From Candidatus Daviesbacteria bacterium (GTDB taxonomy: Bacteria; Patescibacteriota; Microgenomatia; Daviesbacterales; UBA10151): DNA of 40,129 nucleotides. The notes under the pieces are model-generated. The model was not told where the DNA came from. It searched no databases and saw only the letters and a program-made list of their open reading frames with translations. The stretch's first letter is position 1. Each line of letters starts with the position of its first letter. Location: NCBI GenBank assembly GCA_027451625.1, contig DAIDIY010000046.1:1-40129 (forward strand), written 5' to 3'. The position numbers and the translations under genes are program-made. This document shows, piece after piece, positions 8,376 to 16,886 of the stretch.

Positions 8376-8381
8376 TATAAT

Positions 8382-8723
8382 ATGAACAGAAAAGTACGTA
8401 GAATTAAACGTCACAAATCAATACGGAACTATATTAGAGGGACAGGGGAAAAACCAAGGTTGAGTGTTTTCCGATCTGGACAGCATATATACGCTCAACT
8501 CATTGATGATAATAAAGGTTTAACTTTAGTTTCAAGCTCTGATTTAGATATTAAAAAAGCGGGAAACAAAAATGAGAGAGCTTATGCAGTAGGTCAAAGT
8601 ATTGCTGAGAAAGCATCAAAGAAAAATATTAAAAAAGTCATCTTTGATAGAGGAGGATTCTTATATCATGGAAGAATAGCAAACTTGGCAAAAGGAGCCA
8701 GAGAGAAGGGATTGGAATTTTAA
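8382..8723 (+). CDS. rplR: 50S ribosomal protein L18 (uL18)
   Basis: L18 binds 5S rRNA with L5. The protein reads [21 protein letters not shown], then [20 protein letters not shown] and [28 protein letters not shown], the last being the strongly conserved 5S-binding end. 113 residues, typical. It starts 6 bases after rplF with an ATAATATG context and no Shine-Dalgarno sequence. Confidence 0.97.
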   Translation: MNRKVRRIKRHKSIRNYIRGTGEKPRLSVFRSGQHIYAQLIDDNKGLTLVSSSDLDIKKAGNKNERAYAVGQSIAEKASKKNIKKVIFDRGGFLYHGRIANLAKGAREKGLEF

Positions 8724-8724
8724 A

Positions 8725-9231
8725 ATGGAAAATCAGCAATCAGGGAATGAATATTTTGAAAAAGTAGTACAGGTTAATCGAGTTTCAAAAAAGACTCAAG
8801 GGGGAGATAAAAGGTCTCTATCCGTTTTGGTAGTAGTTGGAGATAGAAAAGGTAAGGTTGGTGTAGGATTGGGAAAAGGAGCAGATGTACAGACTGCTGT
8901 CAGGAAAGCGACTACGATAGCTAAGAAACATCTAATTTCGATTTCTTTAAAGGATAATAGGACAATAAATCATACTATTTTTATTAAAAGAGGAGCAGCT
9001 AAAATTATCTTACGTCCTGCAGCTCCGGGAAGAGGAATTATAGCAGGAGGAGCAGTAAGAGTAGTCGTTGAAGCAGCTGGTATATCGGATATCGTTTCAA
9101 AAGTTATAGGAACATCAAATAAAGCATCAAATGTTTATGCAACTTTAGAAGGATTGAAAAAGTTGAAGCCGTTACAAATGAATAGAGTTGGGACTAAAAA
9201 GCAAGAAGAAATAAAAATCTCTAAAGTATAA
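8725..9231 (+). CDS. rpsE: 30S ribosomal protein S5 (uS5)
   Basis: S5 takes part in decoding accuracy and mRNA entry. The double-stranded RNA-binding N-terminal domain (EYFEKVVQVNRVSKKTQGGDKRS, GKGADVQTAVRKA) and the C-terminal domain (ILRPAAPGRGIIAGGAVRVVVEAAGISDIVSKVIGT) are both present in 168 residues. It starts one base after rplR. The next gene is rplO; the rpmD (L30) gene usually found between them is missing. Confidence 0.97.
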   Translation: MENQQSGNEYFEKVVQVNRVSKKTQGGDKRSLSVLVVVGDRKGKVGVGLGKGADVQTAVRKATTIAKKHLISISLKDNRTINHTIFIKRGAAKIILRPAAPGRGIIAGGAVRVVVEAAGISDIVSKVIGTSNKASNVYATLEGLKKLKPLQMNRVGTKKQEEIKISKV

Positions 9232-9247
9232 ATTAGGAGATAAAAAG

Positions 9248-9688
9248 ATGGACTTATCACATTTAATCAAAATAACAAAAACTGAAAAGAAAAGAGTTGG
9301 ACGCGGAATTGGTTCTGGGAAAGGAAAAACTTCTGGTCGAGGTACTAAAGGGCAAAAAGCTAGAGAGAATGTTTCGTTAGGATTTATTGGAGGGACCTTG
9401 CCTTTTTATAAAAAGATCCCCTATCGACGCGGTTTAGGTAATCCTAAAAGGAGTCCTAAAATGGTTCCTTTAGCAGTGAACAAGTTAAGTGTATTTCCCC
9501 CCAAGTCTGAGGTTACACTTGAAAGCCTTATTGATCATAAATTAGTGAATGCAAGTAAGGCAGGGAAGTATGGAGTTAAAATTGTTGGAGGTGGAAGTAT
9601 AGACGTTCCATTGACTATTCATCTTCCAATTACCTCAGCTGCTTTGAAAGAAGTTGAAAAATCAGGTGGAAGGGTGGTGAATGTATAG
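9248..9688 (+). CDS. rplO: 50S ribosomal protein L15 (uL15)
   Basis: L15 is a late-assembly protein. MDLSHLIKITKTEKKRVGRGIGSGKGKTSGRGTKGQKAR is the glycine/basic N-terminal arm that threads into 23S rRNA, followed by PFYKKIPYRRGLGNPKR. 146 residues. A TAGGAG ribosome-binding site lies 10 bases upstream. Its 3' end overlaps secY by 8 bases. Confidence 0.96.
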   Translation: MDLSHLIKITKTEKKRVGRGIGSGKGKTSGRGTKGQKARENVSLGFIGGTLPFYKKIPYRRGLGNPKRSPKMVPLAVNKLSVFPPKSEVTLESLIDHKLVNASKAGKYGVKIVGGGSIDVPLTIHLPITSAALKEVEKSGGRVVNV

Positions 9689-10967
9689 CCTTTTAGAACC
9701 GATTATTAATTCATTAAGAATTCCTTCTCTTCGTAAGAAACTCATTATCACAGCAATTGTCCTGATTATTTATAGAATCGTTGCGCATATTCCTGCTTCT
9801 GGGATAGATCTCGCCGCTTTACAGAATTTATTCCAATCAAATCAATTCTTAAATCTTTTAGATGTTTTCTCGGGGGGAACTTTAGGTAATTTCTCGATTA
9901 TCTCATTAGGCCTTAATCCATATATTAATGCATCCATTATTTTACAACTTTTGACGATGGTCTTCCCATCTCTTGAAGCTTTATCAAAAGAAGGTGAGTA
10001 TGGTATGAAAAAAATAAATCAATATACTCGATATTTGACTGTGCCTTTATGTGTTGTTCAATCGATTGGGGTATTTACTTTGCTTAAAAACCAGGGAATT
10101 ATATTAAATATTAATCCCCTCTCAGTTCTAGCGTTGATTTTAGTCATGACCGCAGGAACTATATTCTTGATGTGGCTTGGAGAGATTATTACTGAATACG
10201 GTATAGGTAACGGAATATCTATACTAATTTTTGCGGGTATCGTTGCTCGAGCTCCAGTAGCCTTATTCCAAACATTTTCTTTAGTTGATCAGCAGCAAGT
10301 TATAAATATTATACTATTTGCTCTTTTGGCTCTTTTTATTGTGTTCGGAATTGTTTTCATCAATGAGGGAAGACGTCAGGTTTTAGTTCAGTATGCCAGG
10401 AGATTCGTTGCTGGACGAGAGGTTGGAGGATCATCTACTTATTTACCTTTAAGAGTAAATCAAGCTGGAGTCATTCCCATCATTTTTGCTGTTTCTCTCG
10501 TTCTTTTACCTTCATTTGGAGCTCAATATTTAAGTCGGGTTCCAATATCTTGGTTGCAAAATATCGGTAATTTTTTACAACTTAACTTTCAGATTAACTC
10601 AGCAGCATATGATGTAGTATACTTTTTTCTAATTATTGGCTTTACATATTTCTATACAGCGGTTATTTTTAATCCAACAAAGATTGCTGATGAACTTCGG
10701 AAATCTGGAGCCTTTATTCCAGGAGTAAGACCGGGGAGTGCCACAGCAGCTTACTTAAACTATATTCTTTTAAGGATTACTTTAATAGGAGCAATATTTT
10801 TAGGAATTGTGGCTATTCTGCCATCAATTATCTCTAATATTACCGGAATTACAACTCTAGCTTTGGGAGGTACAGGATTATTAATCGTTGTTTCAGTGAT
10901 CCTAGATACTGCAAAACAATTTGAAAGTGGGTTAATAGAGAGGAATTATGAGGGATTCTTGAAATAA
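9681..10967 (+). CDS. secY: Preprotein translocase subunit SecY
   Basis: SecY forms the protein-conducting channel with SecE. The 428-residue protein has about ten hydrophobic segments and the family landmarks FSGGTLGNFSIISLGLNPYINASIILQLL (TM2a/2b), LMWLGEIITEYGIGNGISILIFAGIV, RQVLVQYARR in a cytoplasmic loop and NPTKIADELRKSGAFIPGVRPG. It is on the slightly short side of normal. The start lies in the end of rplO, with GGTGG upstream serving as a possible ribosome-binding site; the stop overlaps adk by one base. Confidence 0.97.
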   Translation: MYSLLEPIINSLRIPSLRKKLIITAIVLIIYRIVAHIPASGIDLAALQNLFQSNQFLNLLDVFSGGTLGNFSIISLGLNPYINASIILQLLTMVFPSLEALSKEGEYGMKKINQYTRYLTVPLCVVQSIGVFTLLKNQGIILNINPLSVLALILVMTAGTIFLMWLGEIITEYGIGNGISILIFAGIVARAPVALFQTFSLVDQQQVINIILFALLALFIVFGIVFINEGRRQVLVQYARRFVAGREVGGSSTYLPLRVNQAGVIPIIFAVSLVLLPSFGAQYLSRVPISWLQNIGNFLQLNFQINSAAYDVVYFFLIIGFTYFYTAVIFNPTKIADELRKSGAFIPGVRPGSATAAYLNYILLRITLIGAIFLGIVAILPSIISNITGITTLALGGTGLLIVVSVILDTAKQFESGLIERNYEGFLK

Positions 10968-11509
10968 TGAAGATTTTAGTGTCTGGTCCCCAAGGATCAG
11001 GTAAGACTACCCAGGCGATGATAATCGCCGGTAGATATAAACTGTGTTATGTTAGTGTTGGTGATATACTAAGATCTGAGTATAATCATCAGAGCCGAGT
11101 AGGTAAAGCTGCTAAGGAAGCATTACTAAGTGGTGAATTAGCGGATGATTCTTTGGTAGCTAAACTGGTTAAAAAGAAGTTGGCAGAAGAAAACTGTGAG
11201 AATAGTTTTGTCTCAGATAGTTATCCCAGGAGTGTTCATCAGTTGGAAGTTTTTAATCCTGCCTTTACTAAAGTCTTTTATCTTAAGGTGTCAGATCAAG
11301 AAGCTATAAATAGACTTTTAAAAAGGCATCGGGAAGATGATACTCCAGAGCTTATTCAAAAAAGACTTAGTATCTATCATCAGGTGACAGAGCCTTTATT
11401 AGCGTATTATAAAGCTCTTGATAAATTAATTGAAATTAATGGAGAGCAGACAATTGAAAAAGTTTCAGAGGAAATTGAGTTATATCTAAAGGAGATAGAA
11501 AATTTATGA
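10967..11509 (+). CDS. adk: Adenylate kinase, short form without LID insertion
   Basis: It interconverts AMP + ATP and 2 ADP. The P-loop GPQGSGKTT is at residues 7-15, the AMP-binding GDILRSE at about 32-38 and DSYPRS (family DGYPRT) near 80. After KRHREDDTPELIQKRL the chain lacks the ~30-residue zinc or hydrogen-bonded LID domain, so it is the short type (180 residues). Its position between secY and map matches the conserved bacterial spc operon end. Start overlaps the secY stop (TAATG); the stop overlaps map (ATGA). Confidence 0.92.
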   Translation: MKILVSGPQGSGKTTQAMIIAGRYKLCYVSVGDILRSEYNHQSRVGKAAKEALLSGELADDSLVAKLVKKKLAEENCENSFVSDSYPRSVHQLEVFNPAFTKVFYLKVSDQEAINRLLKRHREDDTPELIQKRLSIYHQVTEPLLAYYKALDKLIEINGEQTIEKVSEEIELYLKEIENL

Positions 11510-12288
11510 GAGCTATCACTAATCTGGTACGAAATGATGAAGAGCTTTCTCTGATTAGAAAAAGTGGAGAAATCGCAGCTAAAGCTCTAAAAAAAATATT
11601 GGGAAACACTCACTCGGGAGTACTCTTATCTGATCTTGATTCAATTGGAGAAAAAGAGATTCTGAAAGAGGGAGGATATCCCTCCTTTAAAACAGTTCCA
11701 GGATATGATTTTACTACTTGTCTTGCAGTTAATGAACAGGTAGTACATGCAATCCCTAGAAAGATACCCCTTAAAACAGGAGATATCTTAAGTGTAGATA
11801 TTGGAGCTATTTATAAAGGGTGGTATAGCGATCTAGCGTGGTCTGTTATTGTCGATGAGCAGGATTATTCAGGTGAAGATAAGAAAGCTAAGCAAAAGTT
11901 TTTAAGAGCAGGTAAAGATGCCATGTGGAATGGGGTTAAACAAGCTTTTGTAGGGAATCATATTGGAGACATAGGCAATGCAATGCAGAAAGTGGTAGAA
12001 GGATCGGGATATAACGTGGTTAAGAGCCTTGTAGGTCATGGTGTAGGAAGATCTTATCACGAAGAACCAGAAGTTCCTGGGTTTGGGAAACCGGGTACAG
12101 GAATGATGCTCCTGAAGAATATGACTATAGCAGTAGAATCAATATATACATCTGGTTCCGGTGATATTTATCAAGAAGAGGATGGATGGACAATAGTAAC
12201 AGCAGATGGAAGTTGGGGAGGAATGTTTGAAATGACGGTAATAGTTAAAGAAAAACCAGAAATAATTACAGATTGGAGGAAAGTTTAA
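11506..12288 (+). CDS. map: Methionine aminopeptidase, type I
   Basis: It removes the initiator methionine. Metal-ligand regions are visible: VDIGAIYKGWYSDLAW (two Asp), GHGVGRSYHEEPEVPGFG (His), ESIY (Glu) and MFEMTVIV (Glu). The catalytic His of the FTTCLAVNEQVVHAIP segment is present. 260 residues matches the single-domain bacterial enzyme without the N-terminal zinc extension. It overlaps adk by 4 bases (ATGA). The next gene, infA, has its own promoter. Confidence 0.95.
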   Translation: MRAITNLVRNDEELSLIRKSGEIAAKALKKILGNTHSGVLLSDLDSIGEKEILKEGGYPSFKTVPGYDFTTCLAVNEQVVHAIPRKIPLKTGDILSVDIGAIYKGWYSDLAWSVIVDEQDYSGEDKKAKQKFLRAGKDAMWNGVKQAFVGNHIGDIGNAMQKVVEGSGYNVVKSLVGHGVGRSYHEEPEVPGFGKPGTGMMLLKNMTIAVESIYTSGSGDIYQEEDGWTIVTADGSWGGMFEMTVIVKEKPEIITDWRKV

Positions 12289-12306
12289 CAAAGGCATCCT
12301 GTAGTG

Positions 12307-12335
12307 TTGTATTTTACGCTGGCTTTTGTTAAAAT
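12307..12335 (+). promoter_or_regulatory. Promoter for infA (leaderless start)
   Basis: TTGTAT (12307-12312), a 17-base spacer, and an extended -10 TGtTAAAAT (-10 at 12330-12335). The predicted start near 12342 leaves only about 3 bases before the infA TTG codon. Confidence 0.6.
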
Positions 12336-12344
12336 TATATAACT

Positions 12345-12590
12345 TTGGATAAAGATACAATCAAAGTACAAGGTAGAGTAATTGAAGTCTTACCCAATAC
12401 GATGTTTCGGGTAGAGATTGAGAGGTCTGAAGGTCTACCTGAACTAGTAGGACGAGTTATATTAGCTCATATCTCTGGTAAAATGAGAATGCATTATATT
12501 AGATTATTGGCAGGAGATAGAGTAGATCTTGAGATGAGTCCTAAATATGATTTAGATAAAGGTAGAATTACTTTTAGGATCGGTCGATAA
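12345..12590 (+). CDS. infA: Translation initiation factor IF-1
   Basis: IF-1 is an OB-fold protein that occupies the A site during initiation. The 81-residue sequence aligns with E. coli IF-1 from its first residue ([21 protein letters not shown], then [16 protein letters not shown]). The start codon is TTG; no in-frame ATG exists upstream and there is no Shine-Dalgarno sequence. A strong extended -10 lies 9 bases upstream, so a nearly leaderless mRNA is likely. That is notable since IF-1 itself acts in start selection. Confidence 0.94.
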   Translation: MDKDTIKVQGRVIEVLPNTMFRVEIERSEGLPELVGRVILAHISGKMRMHYIRLLAGDRVDLEMSPKYDLDKGRITFRIGR

Positions 12591-12650
12591 TTTTTATTTT
12601 ACCTTTGATTGTTTGCAAAATTAGTTAAGATAAAGTTAATAGTAAAATAT

Positions 12651-12767
12651 ATGAAAGTTCAAGCGAGTATAAAAAAAAGGTGCAGCTCATGTAAAGTAGT
12701 GAAAAGAGGAGGTAGATTATATATAATTTGCTCTCGTAATCCTCGGCATAAGCAGAGGCAAGGTTAA
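12651..12767 (+). CDS. rpmJ: 50S ribosomal protein L36 (bL36)
   Basis: This 38-residue gene is absent from the ORF track. The product [20 protein letters not shown] contains the zinc site CSSC, then C27 and H33 in [12 protein letters not shown], as in the zinc-binding L36 type. It follows infA, as usual, after 60 AT-rich bases. No Shine-Dalgarno is seen. The next gene, rpsM, begins 7 bases later. Confidence 0.96.
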   Translation: MKVQASIKKRCSSCKVVKRGGRLYIICSRNPRHKQRQG

Positions 12768-12773
12768 ATTAAT

Positions 12774-13172
12774 ATGGCTAGAATTGCAGGTGTAGAATTA
12801 CCATCAACAAAAAGAATAGATATCGGCCTAACATATATATATGGGATAGGAAGATCTAATGTAGAGAAATTAATCAAAGAATCAAATATTGATGGAACAA
12901 AAAGGATTAGCGATTTAACAGAAGAAGAGATTGGTCGTATCGGTAAGGCTTTAGAGAATTATGTAGTAGAAGGAGATCTAAAGCGGGAAGTCAGCCAGAA
13001 TGTGAGAAGATTGGAAGAAATTGGTGCATATAGGGGTATAAGGCATAGAAAAGGACTTCCTGCCAGGGGGCAAAGGACAAGGCATAATGCTAGGACTAAG
13101 CGTGGTAAAAGAAAGACTGTAGGTACAGTCAGAAAGGAAGTAGAGGCTGCAAAATCTTCAAGCAGTAAATAG
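12774..13172 (+). CDS. rpsM: 30S ribosomal protein S13 (uS13)
   Basis: S13 contacts the P-site tRNA and L5 across the subunit interface. MARIAGVELPSTKRIDIGLTYIYGIGRS and the basic tail RRLEEIGAYRGIRHRKGLPARGQRTRHNARTKRG are diagnostic. 132 residues. Starts in a TTAATATG context without a Shine-Dalgarno sequence. Confidence 0.97.
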   Translation: MARIAGVELPSTKRIDIGLTYIYGIGRSNVEKLIKESNIDGTKRISDLTEEEIGRIGKALENYVVEGDLKREVSQNVRRLEEIGAYRGIRHRKGLPARGQRTRHNARTKRGKRKTVGTVRKEVEAAKSSSSK

Positions 13173-13190
13173 AGTTTAATATAGAAAAAT

Positions 13191-13613
13191 ATGGTTAAAA
13201 AAGAGATAAAAACTGAGATGAAGAAAAAAGTTAGTGCCAAATCTTCTAAATCAGGGACGGTAAAACAGATCCCCGCTGGTAGAGTATATGTTACTGCTAC
13301 ATTCAACAATACGCTGGTAACTTTAACTGATCATCAAGGAAACACCGTTGGATGGAGCTCCTCGGGAGCATCAGGTTTTAAAGGGGCAAGAAAAGCAACT
13401 CCATTTGCTGCAATCACAGCAATAGAGTCTTTAGCCAATAAGGCACGGAGTGTAGGTATGAATATGGTTGAAGTCTATATCAAAGGTCCAGGACCAGGAA
13501 GAGATGCTGCGATTAGAGCTTTACGGAGCAGCGGTTTAAATATTTCAATGATTGCTGATGTAACTCCGGTCCCATATAATGGTCCGAGAGCTAAAAAGAA
13601 AAGAAGGGTATAG
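13191..13613 (+). CDS. rpsK: 30S ribosomal protein S11 (uS11)
   Basis: S11 lies on the platform near the Shine-Dalgarno helix. After a ~22-residue basic N-terminal extension the core reads [45 protein letters not shown], ending with [42 protein letters not shown]. 140 residues, usual arrangement after rpsM. Confidence 0.97.
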   Translation: MVKKEIKTEMKKKVSAKSSKSGTVKQIPAGRVYVTATFNNTLVTLTDHQGNTVGWSSSGASGFKGARKATPFAAITAIESLANKARSVGMNMVEVYIKGPGPGRDAAIRALRSSGLNISMIADVTPVPYNGPRAKKKRRV

Positions 13614-13632
13614 AAATCTATAAATATAAGAT

Positions 13633-14235
13633 ATGGCAAGATATACAGGACCAAAAAGAAGATTAAGTAGACGAGAAGGAGTTCCTCTATTTGGAAAAGA
13701 TGCCTCGTTTTTAGAACGAACTGGGGCTGTACCCCCAGGACAGCACGGTAGAAGACGACAACGACGTTTATCAGAATATGGAATACAGCTTAGAGAAAAA
13801 CAAAAAACCAAGAGGATGTATGGACTTCTGGAAAGGCAATTTGTTAAATATTATCAACAAGCGAGTAAAGAGAGAGGTAATACAGGCAAGACTCTATTAC
13901 GATTACTTGAGATGAGGTTGGACAATGTAGTATATCGTTTAGGATTCTCTCCATCGCGACAAGGTGCTAGGCAGCTTGTGACTCATGGACACGTTCAAGT
14001 AAACGGAAAAAAGGTAAATATTCCTTCATTTCAGGTGCAAGAAGGAAGCACTATTGCAATTTTAGATAAAATGTTAGATAATCCATTAGTCAAAAAGAGC
14101 TTAGAGAAAACAGCTACCTTGCCGGAATGGCTTGATCGTAAAGCTACAGTAGGCAAGGTTTTACGTTATCCTAATCGTGAGGAGGTAGAACAAGGTATTT
14201 CGGAACAATTAATAGTAGAATATTATTCTAGATAA
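13633..14235 (+). CDS. rpsD: 30S ribosomal protein S4 (uS4)
   Basis: S4 nucleates small-subunit assembly. MARYTGPKRRLSRREGVPLF, GAVPPGQHGRRRQRRLSEYGIQLREKQK and the S4 RNA-binding domain EMRLDNVVYRLGFSPSRQGARQLVTHGHVQVNGKKVNIPS are present. It is the type without zinc-binding cysteines. 200 residues. It follows rpsK and precedes rpoA as in the classical alpha operon. Confidence 0.97.
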   Translation: MARYTGPKRRLSRREGVPLFGKDASFLERTGAVPPGQHGRRRQRRLSEYGIQLREKQKTKRMYGLLERQFVKYYQQASKERGNTGKTLLRLLEMRLDNVVYRLGFSPSRQGARQLVTHGHVQVNGKKVNIPSFQVQEGSTIAILDKMLDNPLVKKSLEKTATLPEWLDRKATVGKVLRYPNREEVEQGISEQLIVEYYSR

Positions 14236-14260
14236 TTAAAGATTAAATAAAAATAAAAGT

Positions 14261-15169
14261 ATGATGAATTTTAAGATTACAACTGAAAAACAAACAGATA
14301 ACAAAGGGACTTTCATTCTTGAACCTCTAGATAAAGGTTTTGGGCATACAATAGGTAATACATTCCGTCGAGTTCTGCTATCTTCTTTGGAAGGATCAGC
14401 TATTACTTCTGTAAAGATTGAGGGGGTGTCTCATCAATTTTCTACTATAACAGGCATATCTGAAGATGTCATACAGATGATCCTTAATCTTAAAAAAGTT
14501 CGTTTAAAAATATTTGGAGATCAGCCAATTAGAATGACTTTACGTGCTTCTGGAAAGAAAGAAGTTAAAGCTGAAGATATAGATACATTAGGAGCGGCTG
14601 AAATAGTTAATCCAGAACAACATATAGCTACATTAACTACTCCTTCAGCGAAGCTGAATATTGAAATGTACGCTGAAAAAGGTGTTGGGTATGTATCTGC
14701 GGATGAGAAAAAGTCATCCGAAATAGGCCTTATGCCAATAGATTCAATCTATACTCCGGTAACTTTTGTCAACTATATTGTTGAACCTACAAGAGTTGGG
14801 AGAAGTACTAATTTTGAGAAAATTACTTTGGAGATTACCACAGATGGAACTGTTAAACCGGAAGATGCATTATTACAGTCTGCAAAGATGTTAAGTACTT
14901 ATTTTAGACAGGCATATGAACCAGTATTCGATGAAGAAGAAGCTCCTAAGCCAGCTGTTAATGATGCTTTAATGAAACTAAGCGTTGAGGAGCTAGATCT
15001 TCCAGTCAGGATTACTAATGCACTTAAAGCTATTGATATTGATAGTGTAGAGAAATTAGTGACGACGTCTAAAAACCAATTGCTAAAGGCAAAAAATTTA
15101 GGTGTACAATCTATTAATTTAATCTCTCAAAAGCTTGAGGAAAGGGGTTTGACTTTAAGTGAGGCATAA
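14261..15169 (+). CDS. rpoA: DNA-directed RNA polymerase subunit alpha
   Basis: Alpha dimerises to start RNA polymerase assembly. The N-terminal domain has LDKGFGHTIGNTFRRVLLSSLEGSAITSVKIEGVSHQFSTI; the C-terminal domain (about residues 240-300) has LDLPVRITNALKAIDIDSVEKLV with a helix-hairpin-helix. Full-length at 302 residues, so it can use upstream-element contacts. Two adjacent ATG codons (14261, 14264) could serve as start. The stop overlaps the GTG start of rplQ by 11 bases. Confidence 0.96.
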   Translation: MMNFKITTEKQTDNKGTFILEPLDKGFGHTIGNTFRRVLLSSLEGSAITSVKIEGVSHQFSTITGISEDVIQMILNLKKVRLKIFGDQPIRMTLRASGKKEVKAEDIDTLGAAEIVNPEQHIATLTTPSAKLNIEMYAEKGVGYVSADEKKSSEIGLMPIDSIYTPVTFVNYIVEPTRVGRSTNFEKITLEITTDGTVKPEDALLQSAKMLSTYFRQAYEPVFDEEEAPKPAVNDALMKLSVEELDLPVRITNALKAIDIDSVEKLVTTSKNQLLKAKNLGVQSINLISQKLEERGLTLSEA

Positions 15170-15569
15170 TGTTTATGGTAAACACCTTGGAAGATCTAAC
15201 AACGAAAGACTAGCCTTATTTAGAGGACTAGTTCGAAGTTTATTCCTCAACGGATCTATATCTACCACAGAGCCAAAAGCAAAAGCGATAAAAGGATTGG
15301 TTGATAAATTAATAACCGCGGGTAAAAAAAATAATCAGGCAACTAAAAGAATCATTACTTCGTTTTTAAGCGAATCTCAAGTAGAAGATAGGCTTATGAA
15401 AGAGATTGTTCCAGTCTATTCAGAGAGAACATCAGGATTTACCACAACTACAAAATTGGGTAGAAGAGTTGGAGATGGAGCGATGATGGTGAAAGTAAGT
15501 CTAATAGAAAGTGGATCTAAGGAGAAGAAAGAAATAAAAAAAGAAGGAAAAGATAAAAAAGAAGAATAA
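15159..15569 (+). CDS. rplQ: 50S ribosomal protein L17 (bL17)
   Basis: L17 sits near the tunnel exit. MRHNVYGKHLGRSNNERLALFRGLVRSLFLNGSISTTEPKAKAIK matches the family from its first residue, so the GTG at 15159 inside rpoA is the start. The C-terminus is a Lys/Glu tail (KEKKEIKKEGKDKKEE). 136 residues. Confidence 0.95.
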   Translation: MRHNVYGKHLGRSNNERLALFRGLVRSLFLNGSISTTEPKAKAIKGLVDKLITAGKKNNQATKRIITSFLSESQVEDRLMKEIVPVYSERTSGFTTTTKLGRRVGDGAMMVKVSLIESGSKEKKEIKKEGKDKKEE

Positions 15570-15571
15570 AT

Positions 15572-15991
15572 ATGAGTACAAATATCCTGTCAGCTAAAGA
15601 TATTAAAAGAGATTGGAAATTGGTTGATGCTAAAGATCAGATTTTAGGTAGAATGGCAACTCAAATTGCTTCAATGCTAATTGGAAAATCTAAACCATCG
15701 CGAGTCCCATATTTAGATAGCGGTGATTATGTTGTAGTTGTTAATGCAGCTTTAGTTAAAACTACTGGTAAGAAAGAAGAACAAAAAGAGTATTTTCGTC
15801 ATTCAGGATATCCCGGGGGAGATAGAAAGGAAACACTTGCTAAAATGAGACAGAAGATGCCAGAGTATATCATCAAACATGCAGTCTGGGGGATGATGCC
15901 TAAAACTAAACTTGGTCGTCAGATGATAAAAAAATTATATGTAGTAGCTGGAGCTGAAAATCCTTATCAAGAAAAGTTTGCGAAGAAATAA
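15572..15991 (+). CDS. rplM: 50S ribosomal protein L13 (uL13)
   Basis: L13 is an early-assembly protein. WKLVDAKDQILGRMATQIASMLIGKSKP, YLDSGDYVVVVNAALVKTTGKK, YFRHSGYPGG and AVWGMMPKTKLGRQMIKKLYV define the family. 139 residues. It starts two bases after rplQ, in an AAATATG context. Confidence 0.97.
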   Translation: MSTNILSAKDIKRDWKLVDAKDQILGRMATQIASMLIGKSKPSRVPYLDSGDYVVVVNAALVKTTGKKEEQKEYFRHSGYPGGDRKETLAKMRQKMPEYIIKHAVWGMMPKTKLGRQMIKKLYVVAGAENPYQEKFAKK

Positions 15992-15995
15992 ATCT

Positions 15996-16391
15996 ATGAC
16001 AAATAAAGTAGTGAAAACAGTCGGAAGACGTAAAAGAGCTGTAGCTAGGGTAAGATTGGTTGAAGGGAATGGCCAGATAATGATTAATGGTAAACCTGCT
16101 TCAGAAGTATATCGTGGATTAGTTTATCAAAAATTATATCAACGTCCCTTTGAAGTTACAAAAACTTTAGGTAAATATACAGCTACAGTTAAAGTTTTTG
16201 GTGGAGGATTATCTTCTCAAGTTGAGGCAATAATGCATGGTCTAGCAAGATCTTTGGTTTCAGTAAATGAAGAGTATAAATTACCATTAAGATCGGTAGG
16301 ATTACTGACTCGTGATCCAAGAGAACGTGAAAGAAGAAAATATGGTTTAGCAAGAGGTGCAAGAGCAGAAAAGCAATCTCCTAAACGATAA
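15996..16391 (+). CDS. rpsI: 30S ribosomal protein S9 (uS9)
   Basis: S9 reaches the P-site tRNA with its basic C-terminal tail. TVGRRKRAVARVRLVEGNGQIMINGKP and the end LTRDPRERERRKYGLARGARAEKQSPKR fit; the last residue is Arg rather than the usual Lys-Arg order variant, still the normal tail type. I use the ATG at 15996 (131 residues) rather than the track's TTG in the rplM end. Last gene of the block; I see no convincing intrinsic terminator in the 99 bases after it. Confidence 0.96.
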   Translation: MTNKVVKTVGRRKRAVARVRLVEGNGQIMINGKPASEVYRGLVYQKLYQRPFEVTKTLGKYTATVKVFGGGLSSQVEAIMHGLARSLVSVNEEYKLPLRSVGLLTRDPRERERRKYGLARGARAEKQSPKR

Positions 16392-16490
16392 ATCCTTTGT
16401 CTATTGTGGCTCAATCATATTGAAAGAAATTGAGATCTTCTATTAGTTCTTGAAATTTTTTAAATTGTACCTGGCCTTTCTAAAACAAGG

Positions 16491-16733
16491 TTAGGCTGGA
16501 AGGCTTTTAAGAAGTACAGAAGCTCGACGAGCAAGTTCGTCTATTTCTTCCTCAGGATATTGATTTGCTGCAATTCGTGCTCTTTTGAATATATCGTCAA
16601 GTACTTGAGGGGTTGTTTCCACACGGCGTTGTCCCTGTGTTCTGTAAATAGCATAAACAGTATGAAATGCACATAAAGCTGGGTCAGCTCCTTCTTGTTT
16701 TACTTGAATTTTTGTTCCTAATCTTTCCGCCAT
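16491..16733 (-). CDS. Small hypothetical protein
   Basis: An 80-residue soluble protein starting MAERLGTKIQVKQEGADPALC and ending EEEIDELARRASVLLKSLPA. I do not recognise the family. It has mixed charge, a single cysteine, and is probably helical in its C-terminal half. The start at 16733 is preferred over the track's GTG at 16754 because a TAGACA-17-TGtTAAAAT promoter lies just upstream with its -10 covering the GTG region; the mRNA leader would be about 5 bases. It converges on rpsI. Confidence 0.7.
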   Translation of the reverse strand: MAERLGTKIQVKQEGADPALCAFHTVYAIYRTQGQRRVETTPQVLDDIFKRARIAANQYPEEEIDELARRASVLLKSLPA

Positions 16734-16744
16734 ATGGTTTAAGG

Positions 16745-16773
16745 ATTTTAACACAGCAGATATTCATTGTCTA
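16745..16773 (-). promoter_or_regulatory. Promoter of the small hypothetical gene
   Basis: On the minus strand TAGACA (16773-16768), a 17-base spacer, and TAAAAT (16750-16745) preceded by TGt. Predicted start near 16738, 5 bases before the ATG. Confidence 0.6.
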
Positions 16774-16814
16774 GGATAATTTTTGGACTTAAAAATGATT
16801 TGTTTTAGAAAAAC

Positions 16815-16842
16815 TTGCATAAAGATACAGTTTTTGTATTAT
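16815..16842 (+). promoter_or_regulatory. Promoter of candidate structured RNA 1
   Basis: TTGCAT (16815-16820), 16-base spacer, TATTAT (16837-16842). The predicted start near 16849 falls right at a GGACT/AGTCC hairpin. Confidence 0.55.
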
Positions 16843-16886
16843 TAATTAAGGACTTAAAGAGTCCAGAAAGAGGGGTGAGGCTTGCT

